Shown one piece after another: positions 44,099 through 53,288 of a stretch of 64,000 nucleotides of DNA. Numbering within the stretch: the stretch's first letter is position 1; the number at the start of each line of letters is the position of its first letter. The DNA is from Rhodobacteraceae bacterium (ex Bugula neritina AB1) (GTDB taxonomy: Bacteria; Pseudomonadota; Alphaproteobacteria; Rhodobacterales; Rhodobacteraceae). The translations under genes and the position numbers were made by a program. Below the pieces are notes generated by a model, which searched no databases, was not told the DNA's origin, and worked only from the letters and a program-made list of their open reading frames with translations. The stretch is taken from NCBI GenBank assembly GCA_001730095.1, contig MDLF01000058.1:108161-172160 (forward strand). Direction: 5' to 3'.

Positions 44099-46114
44099 CT
44101 ATTTCGCGGCCAAGCCGCGGCCTTTCAACAAAGCCTCCACACCAGGCAGCCGCCCACGGAACGCTTTGTACAGCTCTGCCGGATCGGCGGAACCGCCGGT
44201 TGAGAGGATATGTGCCTCCAGTGCATTGGCGCGTTCAACGTCAAACGCACCGCCAGCCTCCTCAAAGGCGGCAAAGGCATCTGCATCCATTACCTCCGAC
44301 CACATGTAGCTGTAATAGCCCGAGGAATAGCCGTCGCCGGCAAAGACATGGGCAAAATGCGGTGTCGCGTGGCGCATGATAATGGCCCGCGGCATGCCGA
44401 TTGCCGAAAGCACTTCCGCCTGTTTAATCATCGGATCTGCCGGTGCCGCGCCATCGTGGAAGGCGAGATCCACAAGGGCCGAGGCAACATACTCTACAGT
44501 CTGGAAACCCATGTCAAAATTGGCCGCCCCCAGCACCTTCTTCAGCATCTCCTGCGGCATCGCTTCGCCGGTTTCCGCATGAGTGGCAAATTCCTGCAGC
44601 ACCTCTGGTACTTCCAGCCAGTGTTCATAAAGCTGGCTGGGCAGTTCCACAAAATCCCGCGCAACCGAGGTGCCGGAGATGCTATCATAGGTCACATTGG
44701 ACAGCATCTGGTGCAGCGCGTGGCCGAATTCGTGGAACAGGGTGCGGGCGTCATCCCAGGACAGAAGCGCCGGTTCACCCTTGGCGAAATTGCAGACATT
44801 GATCACCACCGGCGCCTGCACGTCCGGAAACTTCGCCTGCTGCCGCATGGCCGAACACCAGGCGCCGGACCGTTTGGAGCCGCGGGCAAAGTAATCGCCG
44901 ATGAAGACCGCCACATGGCTCCCGTTCCGGGTCACTTCCCAGGCGCGGCAATCAGGATGATATAGAGGCACATCCAGCGGTGCGAACTCCAGCCCGAACA
45001 GCCGGTTTGCACAGGCAAAACTCGCCTCGATCATCCGGTCCAGCTGCAGGTAGGGCTTCAGCGCGGCCTCATCCAGATCGTGTTCGGCCTTGCGGCGTTT
45101 TTCCGCATAGTAGCGCCAGTCCCAAGGTTCCAGATCACCATTGACGCCATCGTCCTGCATCATCGCGGTCAGCACAGCTGAGTCTTCACTGGCCCGGGAT
45201 TTGGCGGCCTCCCAAACTTCCATCAGCAGCCCGCGCACCGCTTCTGGAGTCTTGGCCATTTCTGTTTCCAGTTTGTAAGCGGCAAAGTTTTCATACCCCA
45301 GCAGCTGCGCGCGCTCTTCGCGCAGTTTCAGGATTTCTGCAGCGATGCCGCGGTTGTCGGTCGCACCGCCGTTAGCCCCGCGGGCGGCCCAGGCATGAAA
45401 GGCTTTTTCGCGCAAATCGCGGCGTGGCGAGAACTGCAGGAACGGTGTGATCAGCGAGCGGGACAGTGTGACCACCGGCCCCTCTTGCCCCTTTTCTTCC
45501 CCGGCTGCGCGAGCTGCATTGACCACAAACTCTGGCAAGCCTTCCAGATCTTGCTCGGAAAGCTCCATGAACCATTCCCGTTCATCCGCCAGCAGATTCT
45601 GGGTGAACTCTGTTCCCAAAGTGGCCAGACGGCCCTTGATCTCCTGCATGCGCGTATCGGCGTCACCTTCCAGCGCGGCACCGCCGCGAACAAAGCCGCG
45701 ATGGGTCAGCATCAGCACCCGCTGCTGTTCCTCCGTCAGCTCAAGCACCTGCCGCTGTTCCCACACCGCCTTGATGCGGGCATAAAGCGCCTTGTTCGCT
45801 GTGATGGCGGAAAAATGCGCGGCCAGCTTCGGCGAGAACGCCCGCTGCAGCTCTTCCCGCTTGGGATTGCTGTCAGCCCCGGCCACGGTGAAGAACACGC
45901 CCAGAACCTGCTCCAGCTCGCGGCAGGGCGTTTCCAAGGCTTCGATCACATTGGCAAAGCTTGGCGGCTCAGCACTGCCAGCAATGGCATCAATCTGCGC
46001 GGTATGCGCCGCCAGCGCCTGTTCCAGTGCAGGCGCAAAATCATCATCGGAAATGCTGTTGAACGGGGCAATTTCAAACGGCGTATCCCAGTGGGACAAA
46101 AGCGGATTGGGCAT
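44099..46114 (-). CDS. Oligopeptidase, M3 family (PrlC/Dcp type)
   Basis: This 671-residue zinc metallopeptidase degrades short peptides in the cytoplasm. The active site is LFHEFGHALHQ near residue 450 with the third ligand Glu about 28 residues on (F-V-E-L-P-S-Q). The C-terminal G-Y-S-S-G-Y-Y-S-Y-M-W-S block is the substrate-binding signature. No signal peptide is present. The ATG at 46114 gives 9-nt spacing from AAGGAG; one 6 nt earlier gives only 3. Oligopeptidase A and dipeptidyl carboxypeptidase cannot be separated here. Confidence 0.9.
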   Translation of the reverse strand: MPNPLLSHWDTPFEIAPFNSISDDDFAPALEQALAAHTAQIDAIAGSAEPPSFANVIEALETPCRELEQVLGVFFTVAGADSNPKREELQRAFSPKLAAHFSAITANKALYARIKAVWEQRQVLELTEEQQRVLMLTHRGFVRGGAALEGDADTRMQEIKGRLATLGTEFTQNLLADEREWFMELSEQDLEGLPEFVVNAARAAGEEKGQEGPVVTLSRSLITPFLQFSPRRDLREKAFHAWAARGANGGATDNRGIAAEILKLREERAQLLGYENFAAYKLETEMAKTPEAVRGLLMEVWEAAKSRASEDSAVLTAMMQDDGVNGDLEPWDWRYYAEKRRKAEHDLDEAALKPYLQLDRMIEASFACANRLFGLEFAPLDVPLYHPDCRAWEVTRNGSHVAVFIGDYFARGSKRSGAWCSAMRQQAKFPDVQAPVVINVCNFAKGEPALLSWDDARTLFHEFGHALHQMLSNVTYDSISGTSVARDFVELPSQLYEHWLEVPEVLQEFATHAETGEAMPQEMLKKVLGAANFDMGFQTVEYVASALVDLAFHDGAAPADPMIKQAEVLSAIGMPRAIIMRHATPHFAHVFAGDGYSSGYYSYMWSEVMDADAFAAFEEAGGAFDVERANALEAHILSTGGSADPAELYKAFRGRLPGVEALLKGRGLAAK

Positions 46115-46195
46115 ATGCATGGTCTCCTTTGCATGTGACGCTAGCGGCAAAGAGAGGGGGCTGCAATTGGCCTTTCCCGGCGCCGGGACAACGGC

Positions 46196-46546
46196 TCAAC
46201 CGCCTGCACCCTCGCCCACGGTCAACTCCGCCGGAATGATGCGGATGGGTACATCCGCCACATTGGCTGCCCGGGCAATGCGCCATTCGAAACGGCCCAT
46301 CTTGCCGTCTGTATCGATCAGCACCACCACCGGTTCCTTGCCAGTCACTTCTGCCGCAAACAGCGCCTGCTGGATGCTGTCCAGGCTGCTGCGCTTGTCC
46401 AGCCCGAACTCGATGACGCGGCGCGCATTCTCGCAGTCGGTGCGGATAGAGGCTGCGCCACCGGGATAAGTGAACACATGCACCTGTTCCGGCTGACCGC
46501 CGAACAGGGCACCGCAAAGGAGCGCGATGTAGTAGGCTTCGTTCAC
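46196..46546 (-). CDS. Hypothetical protein in the moeB neighbourhood
   Basis: The 116-residue product begins MNEAYYIALLCGALFGG, has no full membrane helix, and shows a segment with a strand-like V-V-V-L-I-D-T-D-G-K-M-G-R-F-E-W-R-I. No family is recognised. It starts 9 bp after the moeB stop on the same strand, so it is likely co-transcribed. A role in the moeB pathway is only inference. Confidence 0.6.
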   Translation of the reverse strand: MNEAYYIALLCGALFGGQPEQVHVFTYPGGAASIRTDCENARRVIEFGLDKRSSLDSIQQALFAAEVTGKEPVVVLIDTDGKMGRFEWRIARAANVADVPIRIIPAELTVGEGAGG

Positions 46547-46555
46547 CGGCGGAGG

Positions 46556-47605
46556 TCAGTTTTCTGCCGTGCCACCGCAAACCGGGCAATCCTGGCGCCG
46601 GGACAAACGGATCTTGCGGGTTTCGCCGTAAAGCCCGTCATAGATCAGCATCTCTGCGCGCAGCACCGCACCAGCGCCGGTGATCTGCTTGACCGCCTCC
46701 ACCGCCATCATTGACCCAACCACTCCGGGCAGCGGGCCGATCACCCCGGCCTCGGAACAGCTGGGCGCAAGACCAGTAGCGGGGGCCTCGGGGAAAATAC
46801 ACTGATAACATGGGCCACCTTCTGCCGGATGGAACACGCTCAGCTGGCCTTCCCACTGCGACAGCGCGCCGGAGATCAACGGCTTGCCCTGCGCCACCGC
46901 AGTGCGGTTCGCCAGGTAACGGGTTTCGAAATTGTCGGAGCCGTCAAGGATCAGGTCATATTCCGCAAACAGCTCTGCTGCGGCCTCCTCCGTCAGGCGG
47001 CGGTTATAGGGGCGCACCTCTGCATAGGGGTTTTGCGCCCGCATGGCCGCCTGGGCCGAAAACACCTTGGGCTTGCCGATATCCTGGTCCCGGTGAATGA
47101 CCTGGCGCTGCAGGTTGGCGTTGTCCACCGTATCATCGTCAATTACCCCGATGGTGCCTATGCCGGCGGCCGCCAGATACTGCAGGGCTGGGGCGCCAAG
47201 CCCGCCGGCTCCGATCACCAGAACCCTGGCCTTTTTCAGCTTCTTCTGCCCCGGCCCGCCCAGTTCCCGCAGAACGATATGGCGGGCATAGCGGTCAAGC
47301 TCGCTTTCTGTAAAAGTGCTGGCGGGCTGGCTCATTTCGGTTTCCTGGGGCTGGGCGCGGGACTTCAAGGCAGCCACGATACGCGCATAAAACCCGGCCA
47401 CAAGGGCAAAGCCCGCAAGCATCAGCCAGGGCGCAACTGAACCGCCAGTGCTTTCGCGCAGCGGATGCCCGTCCGGCAAGGTCAGCTGCACCGCCAAAAC
47501 AGCGGCAATCAAAACAGCCAGCAGAACAATACGCAAATTGCGCGGCAGGCCCAGAAAACGACCACCCCACCAGATCAACGCGCCCAGAACCAGAACCCGC
47601 AGCAT
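46556..47605 (-). CDS. moeB: ThiF/MoeB-type adenylyltransferase with N-terminal membrane region
   Basis: The 349-residue product has an N-terminal segment of about 90 residues with three hydrophobic stretches (about 2-18, 25-43 and 58-80), then a complete MoeB domain: V-L-V-I-G-A-G-G-L-G near residue 128, D-D-D-T-V-D-x-x-N-L-Q-R-Q-V-I-H, the catalytic-type G-L-A-P-S-C-S, and zinc cysteines C-Y-Q-C and C-P-V-C. MoeB activates MoaD for molybdopterin synthesis. An internal ATG at 47335 with AGGA upstream would give a plain soluble MoeB. Its start overlaps dut. Confidence 0.85.
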   Translation of the reverse strand: MLRVLVLGALIWWGGRFLGLPRNLRIVLLAVLIAAVLAVQLTLPDGHPLRESTGGSVAPWLMLAGFALVAGFYARIVAALKSRAQPQETEMSQPASTFTESELDRYARHIVLRELGGPGQKKLKKARVLVIGAGGLGAPALQYLAAAGIGTIGVIDDDTVDNANLQRQVIHRDQDIGKPKVFSAQAAMRAQNPYAEVRPYNRRLTEEAAAELFAEYDLILDGSDNFETRYLANRTAVAQGKPLISGALSQWEGQLSVFHPAEGGPCYQCIFPEAPATGLAPSCSEAGVIGPLPGVVGSMMAVEAVKQITGAGAVLRAEMLIYDGLYGETRKIRLSRRQDCPVCGGTAEN

Positions 47606-48060
47606 CAGCCCCGTCCGGTAGAGCCGAAACCGCCGCCGCCGCGGCCGGTCTCGGTCAGCGCATCAGCAAGTTCAAAGCGGGCTTGCAGCACCGGGGCTGC
47701 CACCATCTGGGCAATGCGGTCACCATGATGGATCTCAAAGGGGTCGCTCCCGGCATTCAGCAGGATCACCCCCAAAGGCCCGCGGTAATCGCTGTCGATG
47801 GTTCCAGGCGTATTGGGCAGGGTGATCCCGTGCTTCAGCGCCAGTCCGGACCGCGGGCGAATCTGCACTTCATATCCTGCTGGGATCTCTATGCGCAGGC
47901 CCGTCGGTACCAGCTTGCGCTCTCCCGGCTGCAGTACCAGCTGCCCACGATCCGGCAGATTGGCGCGTACATCCGCCCCAGCTGCACCGGCCGTTTCATA
48001 AGACGGCAGCGGCACATCCCGGTCCGCCCCCTCCTCATGGATCACACGGATCATGACCAT
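47605..48060 (-). CDS. dut: dUTP diphosphatase
   Basis: This 151-residue trimeric enzyme hydrolyses dUTP to dUMP and pyrophosphate, keeping uracil out of DNA. All five dUTPase motifs are present: [18 protein letters not shown] (motif 2), [12 protein letters not shown] (motif 3), G-D-R-I-A-Q-M-V (motif 4) and R-G-x-G-G-F-G-S-T-G (motif 5). The ATG at 48060 follows AGGGGGG; the ATG at 48054 is possible. It sits between coaBC and moeB on one strand. Confidence 0.95.
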   Translation of the reverse strand: MVMIRVIHEEGADRDVPLPSYETAGAAGADVRANLPDRGQLVLQPGERKLVPTGLRIEIPAGYEVQIRPRSGLALKHGITLPNTPGTIDSDYRGPLGVILLNAGSDPFEIHHGDRIAQMVAAPVLQARFELADALTETGRGGGGFGSTGRG

Positions 48061-48070
48061 CCCTGCCCCC

Positions 48071-48093
48071 CTTTCATCTTTCCCAAAATACTC
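48071..48093 (-). repeat. GAGTATTT...GAAAGATGAAA-type gene-end motif (second copy)
   Basis: Read on the minus strand it gives GAGTATTT, TG, GGAAAGATGAAAG, a near match to 25193-25215. It lies in the 37-bp gap between coaBC and dut, so the start of dut follows directly. Confidence 0.6.
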
Positions 48094-48097
48094 AAAT

Positions 48098-49294
48098 TCA
48101 CCCGGCCAGCGCCGCTGCGATCCGATCTGCCAGTTTGCGGGCAACTTCATCCTTGCCCATCCGCGGCCATGCCTCGGCCCCTTCGGCGGAGATCAGCACG
48201 ACTGCGTTCTCGCTGCCGCCCATGATCCCGGTTTCAGGCGAGACATCATTGGCGACAATCCAGTCGCAGCCCTTGCGCTTGCGCTTGGCCGTGGCGTTTT
48301 CCACAACGTCATTGGTTTCCGCCGCAAACCCCACCACCAGCCCCGGACGGCCGTCTGTCATCTGCGAGACAGTTTTCAGAATGTCCGGATTTTCGGCGAA
48401 CTCCAGTGTCGGCAGCCCCTCTTTGGATTTCTTCAACTTCCGGTCAGAGGCACTGACCACGCGCCAATCTGCCACCGCCGCCGCAAAAACGCCAGCATCG
48501 GCAGGCAGGGCAGCCTGCACCGCGGCTTCCATTTCACGGGCGCTTTCCACCGGCACCGCTTGAACGCCCTCAGGTGGGCGCACCGCTGCCGGGCCCGTGA
48601 TGAACACCACCTCAGCACCCAAATCGCGCAGAGCACGGGCCACTGCTGCTCCCTGCGCTCCGGAAGAACGGTTGGCGATGTAACGCACCGGGTCAATCGG
48701 CTCATGCGTCGGACCGGAGGTCACCAGGATGCGTTTTCCCTGCAAAGGGCCTTGCGCAAGCTTGGCCGCAATCGCTGCCAGAATCTCCTCCGGTTCCGCC
48801 ATCCGGCCGGGCCCGAACTCGCCGCAGGCCATGCTGCCCTCGTTGGGGCCGATGAAAGACACGCCATCCGCCTTCAGGGTTTCAAGATTGCGCCGGGTTG
48901 CCGGGTGCTCCCACATGCGAACGTTCATCGCCGGCGCCAGCAGCACCGGTGTATCGGTGGCCAGCAGCAGGGTCGAAGCCAGATCATTTGCCTGGCCATG
49001 CGTCATCTTTGCCATCAGATCCGCCGTGGCAGGCGCCACCACCACAAGGTCAGCGCTGCGCGACAGCTGGATGTGCCCCATCTCAGCCTCTGCCGTCAGG
49101 TCAAACAGCTCCTGATGCACTGCCGCCCCAGCCAGGGCCGAGACCGACAAGGGGGTCACAAACTCAGCACCCGCCTTGGTCAGAACCGGTGACACCCTTG
49201 CCCCCTGATCCTGCAGGCGGCGGATCAGTTCCAGCGACTTATAGGCTGCAATGCCGCCGCCGATGATCAGAAGAATATGTTTGCCAGCCAGCAT
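48098..49294 (-). CDS. coaBC: Phosphopantothenoylcysteine synthase/decarboxylase
   Basis: This 398-residue bifunctional enzyme makes 4'-phosphopantetheine for coenzyme A. The N-terminal CoaC flavoprotein domain has G-G-G-I-A-A-Y-K-S near residue 12, A-P-A-M-N-V-R-M-W near 120 and the catalytic [12 protein letters not shown] with its cysteine near 158. The C-terminal CoaB ligase begins [16 protein letters not shown]. It lies between chaN and dut, 37 bp before dut. Confidence 0.95.
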   Translation of the reverse strand: MLAGKHILLIIGGGIAAYKSLELIRRLQDQGARVSPVLTKAGAEFVTPLSVSALAGAAVHQELFDLTAEAEMGHIQLSRSADLVVVAPATADLMAKMTHGQANDLASTLLLATDTPVLLAPAMNVRMWEHPATRRNLETLKADGVSFIGPNEGSMACGEFGPGRMAEPEEILAAIAAKLAQGPLQGKRILVTSGPTHEPIDPVRYIANRSSGAQGAAVARALRDLGAEVVFITGPAAVRPPEGVQAVPVESAREMEAAVQAALPADAGVFAAAVADWRVVSASDRKLKKSKEGLPTLEFAENPDILKTVSQMTDGRPGLVVGFAAETNDVVENATAKRKRKGCDWIVANDVSPETGIMGGSENAVVLISAEGAEAWPRMGKDEVARKLADRIAAALAG

Positions 49295-49354
49295 TTGCGC
49301 ATCCTCGTCCGGTTTCCCGCGACCTTACTGCGGCACGGCAAAAGTGTGAAGCAG

Positions 49355-50191
49355 TCAGCCGTCCTTGCGAAAGGCGAGGCAGGGGTCACCGCGTTCGACC
49401 TCAGGGGCATCCAGTACCAGATCAAATTGCCCGTTGATCATTCCCTTTTCGGATTGACCCAGGCTTCGAATTTCGGCTTCCGGCCGGGCCTGCGCCAGAT
49501 AGACTGCCAGCCCCCGGTCCATTCGGGCATGACCGTTGCCGGTGATGACGGCAACCGGGCCGCCGGTCTCTGCCAGGGCCTGGTCCGCAGCCGCCGCCAG
49601 TGCCGCATCGCGCAGCCGCTGGAAGTCCACAAGCAGCGGCAGCATTTCCTTTGGCATGGCATCGCAGTGACTGACCTGCTGATCTGCCTCCCTTGCGCCC
49701 TGTTCTGCTGTCGGCAACGGCTGATCCAGGCCAAAACGGGCAGAGACATCTGCGCCGAAGTACGCAACTGACCCGTTGCTCATGATTTCAGGCGCTTCGC
49801 TGCGCGGCACCCGCGCGCCGTACTGGCGAGCATCCCTGGCCGCCGCAAAGACCGGAGCATACAGGCTGAACGGCGGCCAGCCGCTTGTTGCCCAGTTCAG
49901 CATCTCGGCCGTCTGCAGCGCATCATCAGGAATACCGGCTTCCAGCCTTTTCGCCTGCTCTACCGTGAGCATTTCCCAGACTACGGCCTTGGGTTTCAGG
50001 GCAACCAGCAGCTCAGCCTGCCGCTGATGGTGCACGGGGTTGTCGTGCATCTCACCCAGGATCACCACATCCGCAGCCCGCAGAACTTCCGCCGCACCAG
50101 ATAGCCCGTCGGCGCGGGCCTCAGACACGCAAAGCGCCGCCAAAACGGCGGCGCTTGCAATCATTTTCAGGTCACGCGCAAGCTTTCTCAT
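49355..50191 (-). CDS. ChaN-like heme-binding lipoprotein-family protein
   Basis: The 278-residue protein has a signal-like segment (about residues 9-27, ending A-R-A) and the ChaN domain: V-V-I-L-G-E-M-H-D-N-P-V-H-H near residue 43, V-V-W-E-M-L near residue 70, and the C-terminal V-A-V-I-T-G-N-G-H-A-R-M-D-R-G. ChaN-type proteins bind heme pairs in the periplasm and may serve iron use. No lipobox is visible. The start overlaps the rpoH2 stop by 4 bp, so it is probably expressed with that sigma factor. Confidence 0.85.
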   Translation of the reverse strand: MRKLARDLKMIASAAVLAALCVSEARADGLSGAAEVLRAADVVILGEMHDNPVHHQRQAELLVALKPKAVVWEMLTVEQAKRLEAGIPDDALQTAEMLNWATSGWPPFSLYAPVFAAARDARQYGARVPRSEAPEIMSNGSVAYFGADVSARFGLDQPLPTAEQGAREADQQVSHCDAMPKEMLPLLVDFQRLRDAALAAAADQALAETGGPVAVITGNGHARMDRGLAVYLAQARPEAEIRSLGQSEKGMINGQFDLVLDAPEVERGDPCLAFRKDG

Positions 50192-51066
50192 GAAAGCAGT
50201 TTGTGCACCTCGCGCGATTGGCCTTCAAGGCATTTTCGCATTTTCTGGAATGCCCCGGATTCGAGCTGTCGCACCCGCTCTTTGGACAGGCCAAGTTCTG
50301 TTCCCAGGCTTTCCAGCGTGCGCGGCTGATCGCGCAGCTTGCGCTCAGTAATGATGAAACGTTCACGCTCATTCAGCGCCTGCAATGCCCCCACCAGCCA
50401 TTTGCGCAACTGGCGGCGGTCGTGCCGCTCCTGCACCAGCTCCTCGGCCTGTGAGGCATCATCTTCCAGCGCATCAATCCATTCGCGGCCTTCTTCGTCC
50501 GCAGATTGGATCGCATTGAGCGAGAAATCGGTGCCGGACAGGCGTCCTTCCATCATTTCGACGTCCCGCAGCGGCACACCGATTTCGGTGGCGATCTTCT
50601 GATGCAGCTGATGCCGGTCCAGCCTCAGCCCCGATACACGGGCCTCACGTTCAAACTGTGCCTGCACCCGGCGCATATTGAAGAACAGCGATTTTTGCGA
50701 TGAGGTTGAGCCGGTGCGCACCATCGACCAGTTGCGCATCACGTAGTCCTGGATCGACGCTTTGATCCACCAGACCGCGTAGGTCGAGAAGCGCACCCCA
50801 CGGTCCGGATCGAATTTGTCCGCTGCTTTCATAAGCCCCAGACCTGCCTCCTGGATCAGATCGTTCATCGGCGCCCCATATCGCTTGAACTTGGCCGCCA
50901 TGGAAATTGCCAGACGCATATAGGCGTTGATGAGCCGGTGCAGCGATTGCACGTCACGGTCATCCCGCCAAGCATAGGCCAAGCGCCGCTCGGTCTCTGC
51001 ATCCAGCAGTTCTGCTTTCATTGCCTGTCTCGGCAATGGGTTTTCGGCTGTTTGATCAAGTGCCAT
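50188..51066 (-). CDS. rpoH2: RNA polymerase sigma factor RpoH (RpoHII type)
   Basis: This 292-residue sigma-32-type factor has region 2 (A-Y-M-R-L-A-I-S-M-A, N-D-L-I-Q-E-A-G-L-G-L-M-K-A, R-F-S-T-Y-A-V-W-W-I-K-A), the RpoH box near residue 130 (Q-K-S-L-F-F-N-M-R-R) and region 4 (L-N-E-R-E-R-F-I-I-T-E, S-K-E-R-V-R-Q-L-E). It matches the second RpoH of Rhodobacteraceae, linked to singlet-oxygen and heat stress. It heads the run chaN, coaBC, dut, moeB on one strand. Confidence 0.9.
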   Translation of the reverse strand: MALDQTAENPLPRQAMKAELLDAETERRLAYAWRDDRDVQSLHRLINAYMRLAISMAAKFKRYGAPMNDLIQEAGLGLMKAADKFDPDRGVRFSTYAVWWIKASIQDYVMRNWSMVRTGSTSSQKSLFFNMRRVQAQFEREARVSGLRLDRHQLHQKIATEIGVPLRDVEMMEGRLSGTDFSLNAIQSADEEGREWIDALEDDASQAEELVQERHDRRQLRKWLVGALQALNERERFIITERKLRDQPRTLESLGTELGLSKERVRQLESGAFQKMRKCLEGQSREVHKLLS

Positions 51067-51334
51067 TGTGATTTCCCCCCGGAAACTAATTAACAAACTG
51101 CCGCCTGTCGGCGTGCATGGAACAATCGGAGGCCCGGTAATAGGCCAGCAGCAACAGCGCACTGGATGCGTCTTTCGGCTCATCCTGAGGCCAAAACGGA
51201 AAAGTGAAATTTTTGGCCCCTGCACAGCCTATCCCGGCCTTAAATGTGGAACCCCGGGACGCTGCGGTCTCTTGTCTTCACCGGGCCCTGCAGTTACCCA
51301 CAGGAACGGCTTCGGACTCATAGGTTAGCAAAAA

Positions 51335-51853
51335 ATGCCGTTAAATGTAACTTTTATTCTTGGCGGCGCGGCCTCTGGAAAGTCGGCATTTGCCGAGAGC
51401 CTGTGCGCAAGCACTGGAAAAGATAAAGTTTATTGGGCCACAGCACAGGTTTTTGACGCTGAAATGCGCGAAAAAGTGTCCCGGCACCTGACGCAAAGAG
51501 GCGAAAACTGGACCACTGTTGAGGAGCCGGAAACAGCTGCAGCAGTCTTGGATCCGCTGACAACCGGCCAGATTTGCCTGGTGGACTGCGCCACAATGTG
51601 GCTGACCAACCATCTGCTGGCGGATCACGACCTGGCCGCAGCCACCGACGAACTTCTGTCCGCCATCAACCGCTGCCAAGCTGATTTGGTGATCGTTTCA
51701 AATGAAACTGGGCTGGGCATTGTGCCGGAAAACAAGCTTGCCCGCCGGTTTCGCGAAGCCCAGGGGCGACTCAACATCGCGTTGGCTGCGCGGGCGGACA
51801 CGGTGGTGCAGGTGACGGCCGGTCTTCCTTTGGTTTTGAAGGGCGCGCTATGA
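51335..51853 (+). CDS. cobU: Adenosylcobinamide kinase/guanylyltransferase
   Basis: This 172-residue enzyme (CobU/CobP) phosphorylates adenosylcobinamide and transfers GMP to it, in the cobalamin nucleotide-loop pathway. It has the P-loop G-G-A-A-S-G-K-S near residue 12, V-D-C-A-T-M-W-L-T-N near 87 and the E-T-G-L-G-I-V-P-E block near 123. Genes for other cobalamin steps are not in the window, but the phosphatase gene starting at 51850 overlaps it by 4 bp and may act in the same pathway. Confidence 0.92.
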   Translation: MPLNVTFILGGAASGKSAFAESLCASTGKDKVYWATAQVFDAEMREKVSRHLTQRGENWTTVEEPETAAAVLDPLTTGQICLVDCATMWLTNHLLADHDLAAATDELLSAINRCQADLVIVSNETGLGIVPENKLARRFREAQGRLNIALAARADTVVQVTAGLPLVLKGAL

Positions 51854-52431
51854 CCACCCGGCTGTTTCTGGTGCGGCACGGGCCGACCCACGCAAAATGC
51901 ATGGTCGGCTGGTCCGACCTGCCGGCGGATCTGTCTGACACAGCGGCCCTTTCCCGCCTGTCGAGCTACCTGCCTGCAGAAGCACTGGTTGTATCTTCCG
52001 ACCTGTCCCGTGCGGCTGAAACGGCCAATGCCATCCAAGGCAGCCGGGTCCGGCTGCCGCATGACACTGCCCTGCGCGAGATTCATTTCGGCGCCTGGGA
52101 ACTGCGCAGCTGGGCAGAAGTGGATGCCGAGGATCCAGAACGCATCCGCGCCTATTGGGAAACGCCGGGTGATGTCACCCCGCCAGGCGGCGAAAGCTGG
52201 CATCAGGTCTGCAACCGGGTGAACACGGCGATTGACCGGCTGATCGCGGCCAACCGGGGCCGCGATCTGATCGTGGTCGGCCACTTCGGCCAGATTCTGA
52301 CCCAGATCCAGCGGGCAGAGATGCTGACAGCAGAAGAGGCCTTTGCCCATCGGATCGACAACCTGTCAGTCAGCGAAGTGTTCTTTGGCCCTGACGGCTG
52401 GCAAACCGGCGCGATCAATCACCTGCCGTGA
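51850..52431 (+). CDS. Histidine phosphatase family protein, possible alpha-ribazole phosphatase
   Basis: The 193-residue product has the RHG signature L-V-R-H-G-P-T-H near residue 7, the second-strand motif with L-R-E-I-H-F-G-A-W-E, and the conserved V-V-G-H-F-G-Q-I-L near residue 140. The family includes phosphoglycerate mutases and CobC-type alpha-ribazole-5'-phosphatases. The 4-bp overlap with cobU/cobP suggests a cobalamin role, which is inference. Confidence 0.85.
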   Translation: MTTRLFLVRHGPTHAKCMVGWSDLPADLSDTAALSRLSSYLPAEALVVSSDLSRAAETANAIQGSRVRLPHDTALREIHFGAWELRSWAEVDAEDPERIRAYWETPGDVTPPGGESWHQVCNRVNTAIDRLIAANRGRDLIVVGHFGQILTQIQRAEMLTAEEAFAHRIDNLSVSEVFFGPDGWQTGAINHLP

Positions 52432-52489
52432 TCACGCCCATCACAATCATTAGATTTCCTAATGCTCAAGGCCGCGTTAACGTCCTGCT

Positions 52490-53173
52490 ATGGCTTATGA
52501 AATCTATATTGGCGACCGCATGTTCTCCAGCTGGTCCTTGCGCGGCTGGCTCATGCTCGAAAAATTCTCCCTGCCCCATACTGTGCAAATGGTGGGGCTT
52601 TACTCCGGAACCATGGCGGATGACATGGCGCATCTGGCGCCGGCTCGGCTGGTGCCCGCACTGCGCACGCCGGAAGGCACCGTGATCGGCGAAAGCCTGG
52701 CCATTGCCGAAACCCTGGCCGAAAGGCACCCCGAAGCCGGGTTATGGCCCGCTGATCCGGCCCAGCGCGCCACTGCCCGCTGGTTGGCGGCGGAGATGGT
52801 CGGCGGTTTCTCTGCCCTGCGCGGCGAATGCCCGATGCAGCTGGCCCATATGTACGAAGGCTTCGGGGTCTCTGGCGCAGTAAAGGCGGATCTGGACCGG
52901 ATCGAAACGCTGTTTGCCCATGCCCGCAAGGTTTCCGGCCATGGCACCGGCTACCTGTTCGGGAACTATTCGCTGGCGGATGTGTTTTATACGCCGGTCG
53001 CGGCCAGGATCATGGGATACGGCCTGCCAGTGTCTGCGGCGACACGCGCCTATTGCAAACTGTTGCTGTCGGACCCGGCAGTCCTGCAATGGCAGGAACA
53101 GGCGCATGAGGTCAGTTACGACCCGGAACCCTATGCTCTGGACTTGCCGCGGCAGCCCTGGTCGCTGGGCTAA
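52490..53173 (+). CDS. Glutathione S-transferase family protein
   Basis: This 227-residue protein has an N-terminal thioredoxin-like domain (Y-E-I-Y-I-G-D, S-S-W-S-L-R-G-W near residue 14, which places a Ser at the usual GSH-activating site; V-P-A-L, E-S-L-A-I-A-E-T-L) and a helical C-terminal domain with Y-L-F-G-N-Y-S-L-A-D-V. Substrate unknown. It is preceded by 58 bp with no clear promoter, so it may be transcribed with the cobU/cobP-phosphatase pair. A glutathione synthetase gene lies at 55694. Confidence 0.88.
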   Translation: MAYEIYIGDRMFSSWSLRGWLMLEKFSLPHTVQMVGLYSGTMADDMAHLAPARLVPALRTPEGTVIGESLAIAETLAERHPEAGLWPADPAQRATARWLAAEMVGGFSALRGECPMQLAHMYEGFGVSGAVKADLDRIETLFAHARKVSGHGTGYLFGNYSLADVFYTPVAARIMGYGLPVSAATRAYCKLLLSDPAVLQWQEQAHEVSYDPEPYALDLPRQPWSLG

Positions 53174-53288
53174 TACGGCGGCCAGCGCGAAACCTTCGTG
53201 AATTCACCGCTGGCCTCCCTTCCTGTTAACCTTTCGGAAACCACGATTGCCAAGCATCTCTCCCTAAGCATTCAGATGGCAGGGAGAG

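Noticed and set aside
51067..51334. Possible cobalamin riboswitch upstream of cobU/cobP
   Set aside because: No B12-box or conserved stem of that riboswitch is recognisable in the 268-bp gap; only the rpoH2 and cobU/cobP promoters would be expected here.
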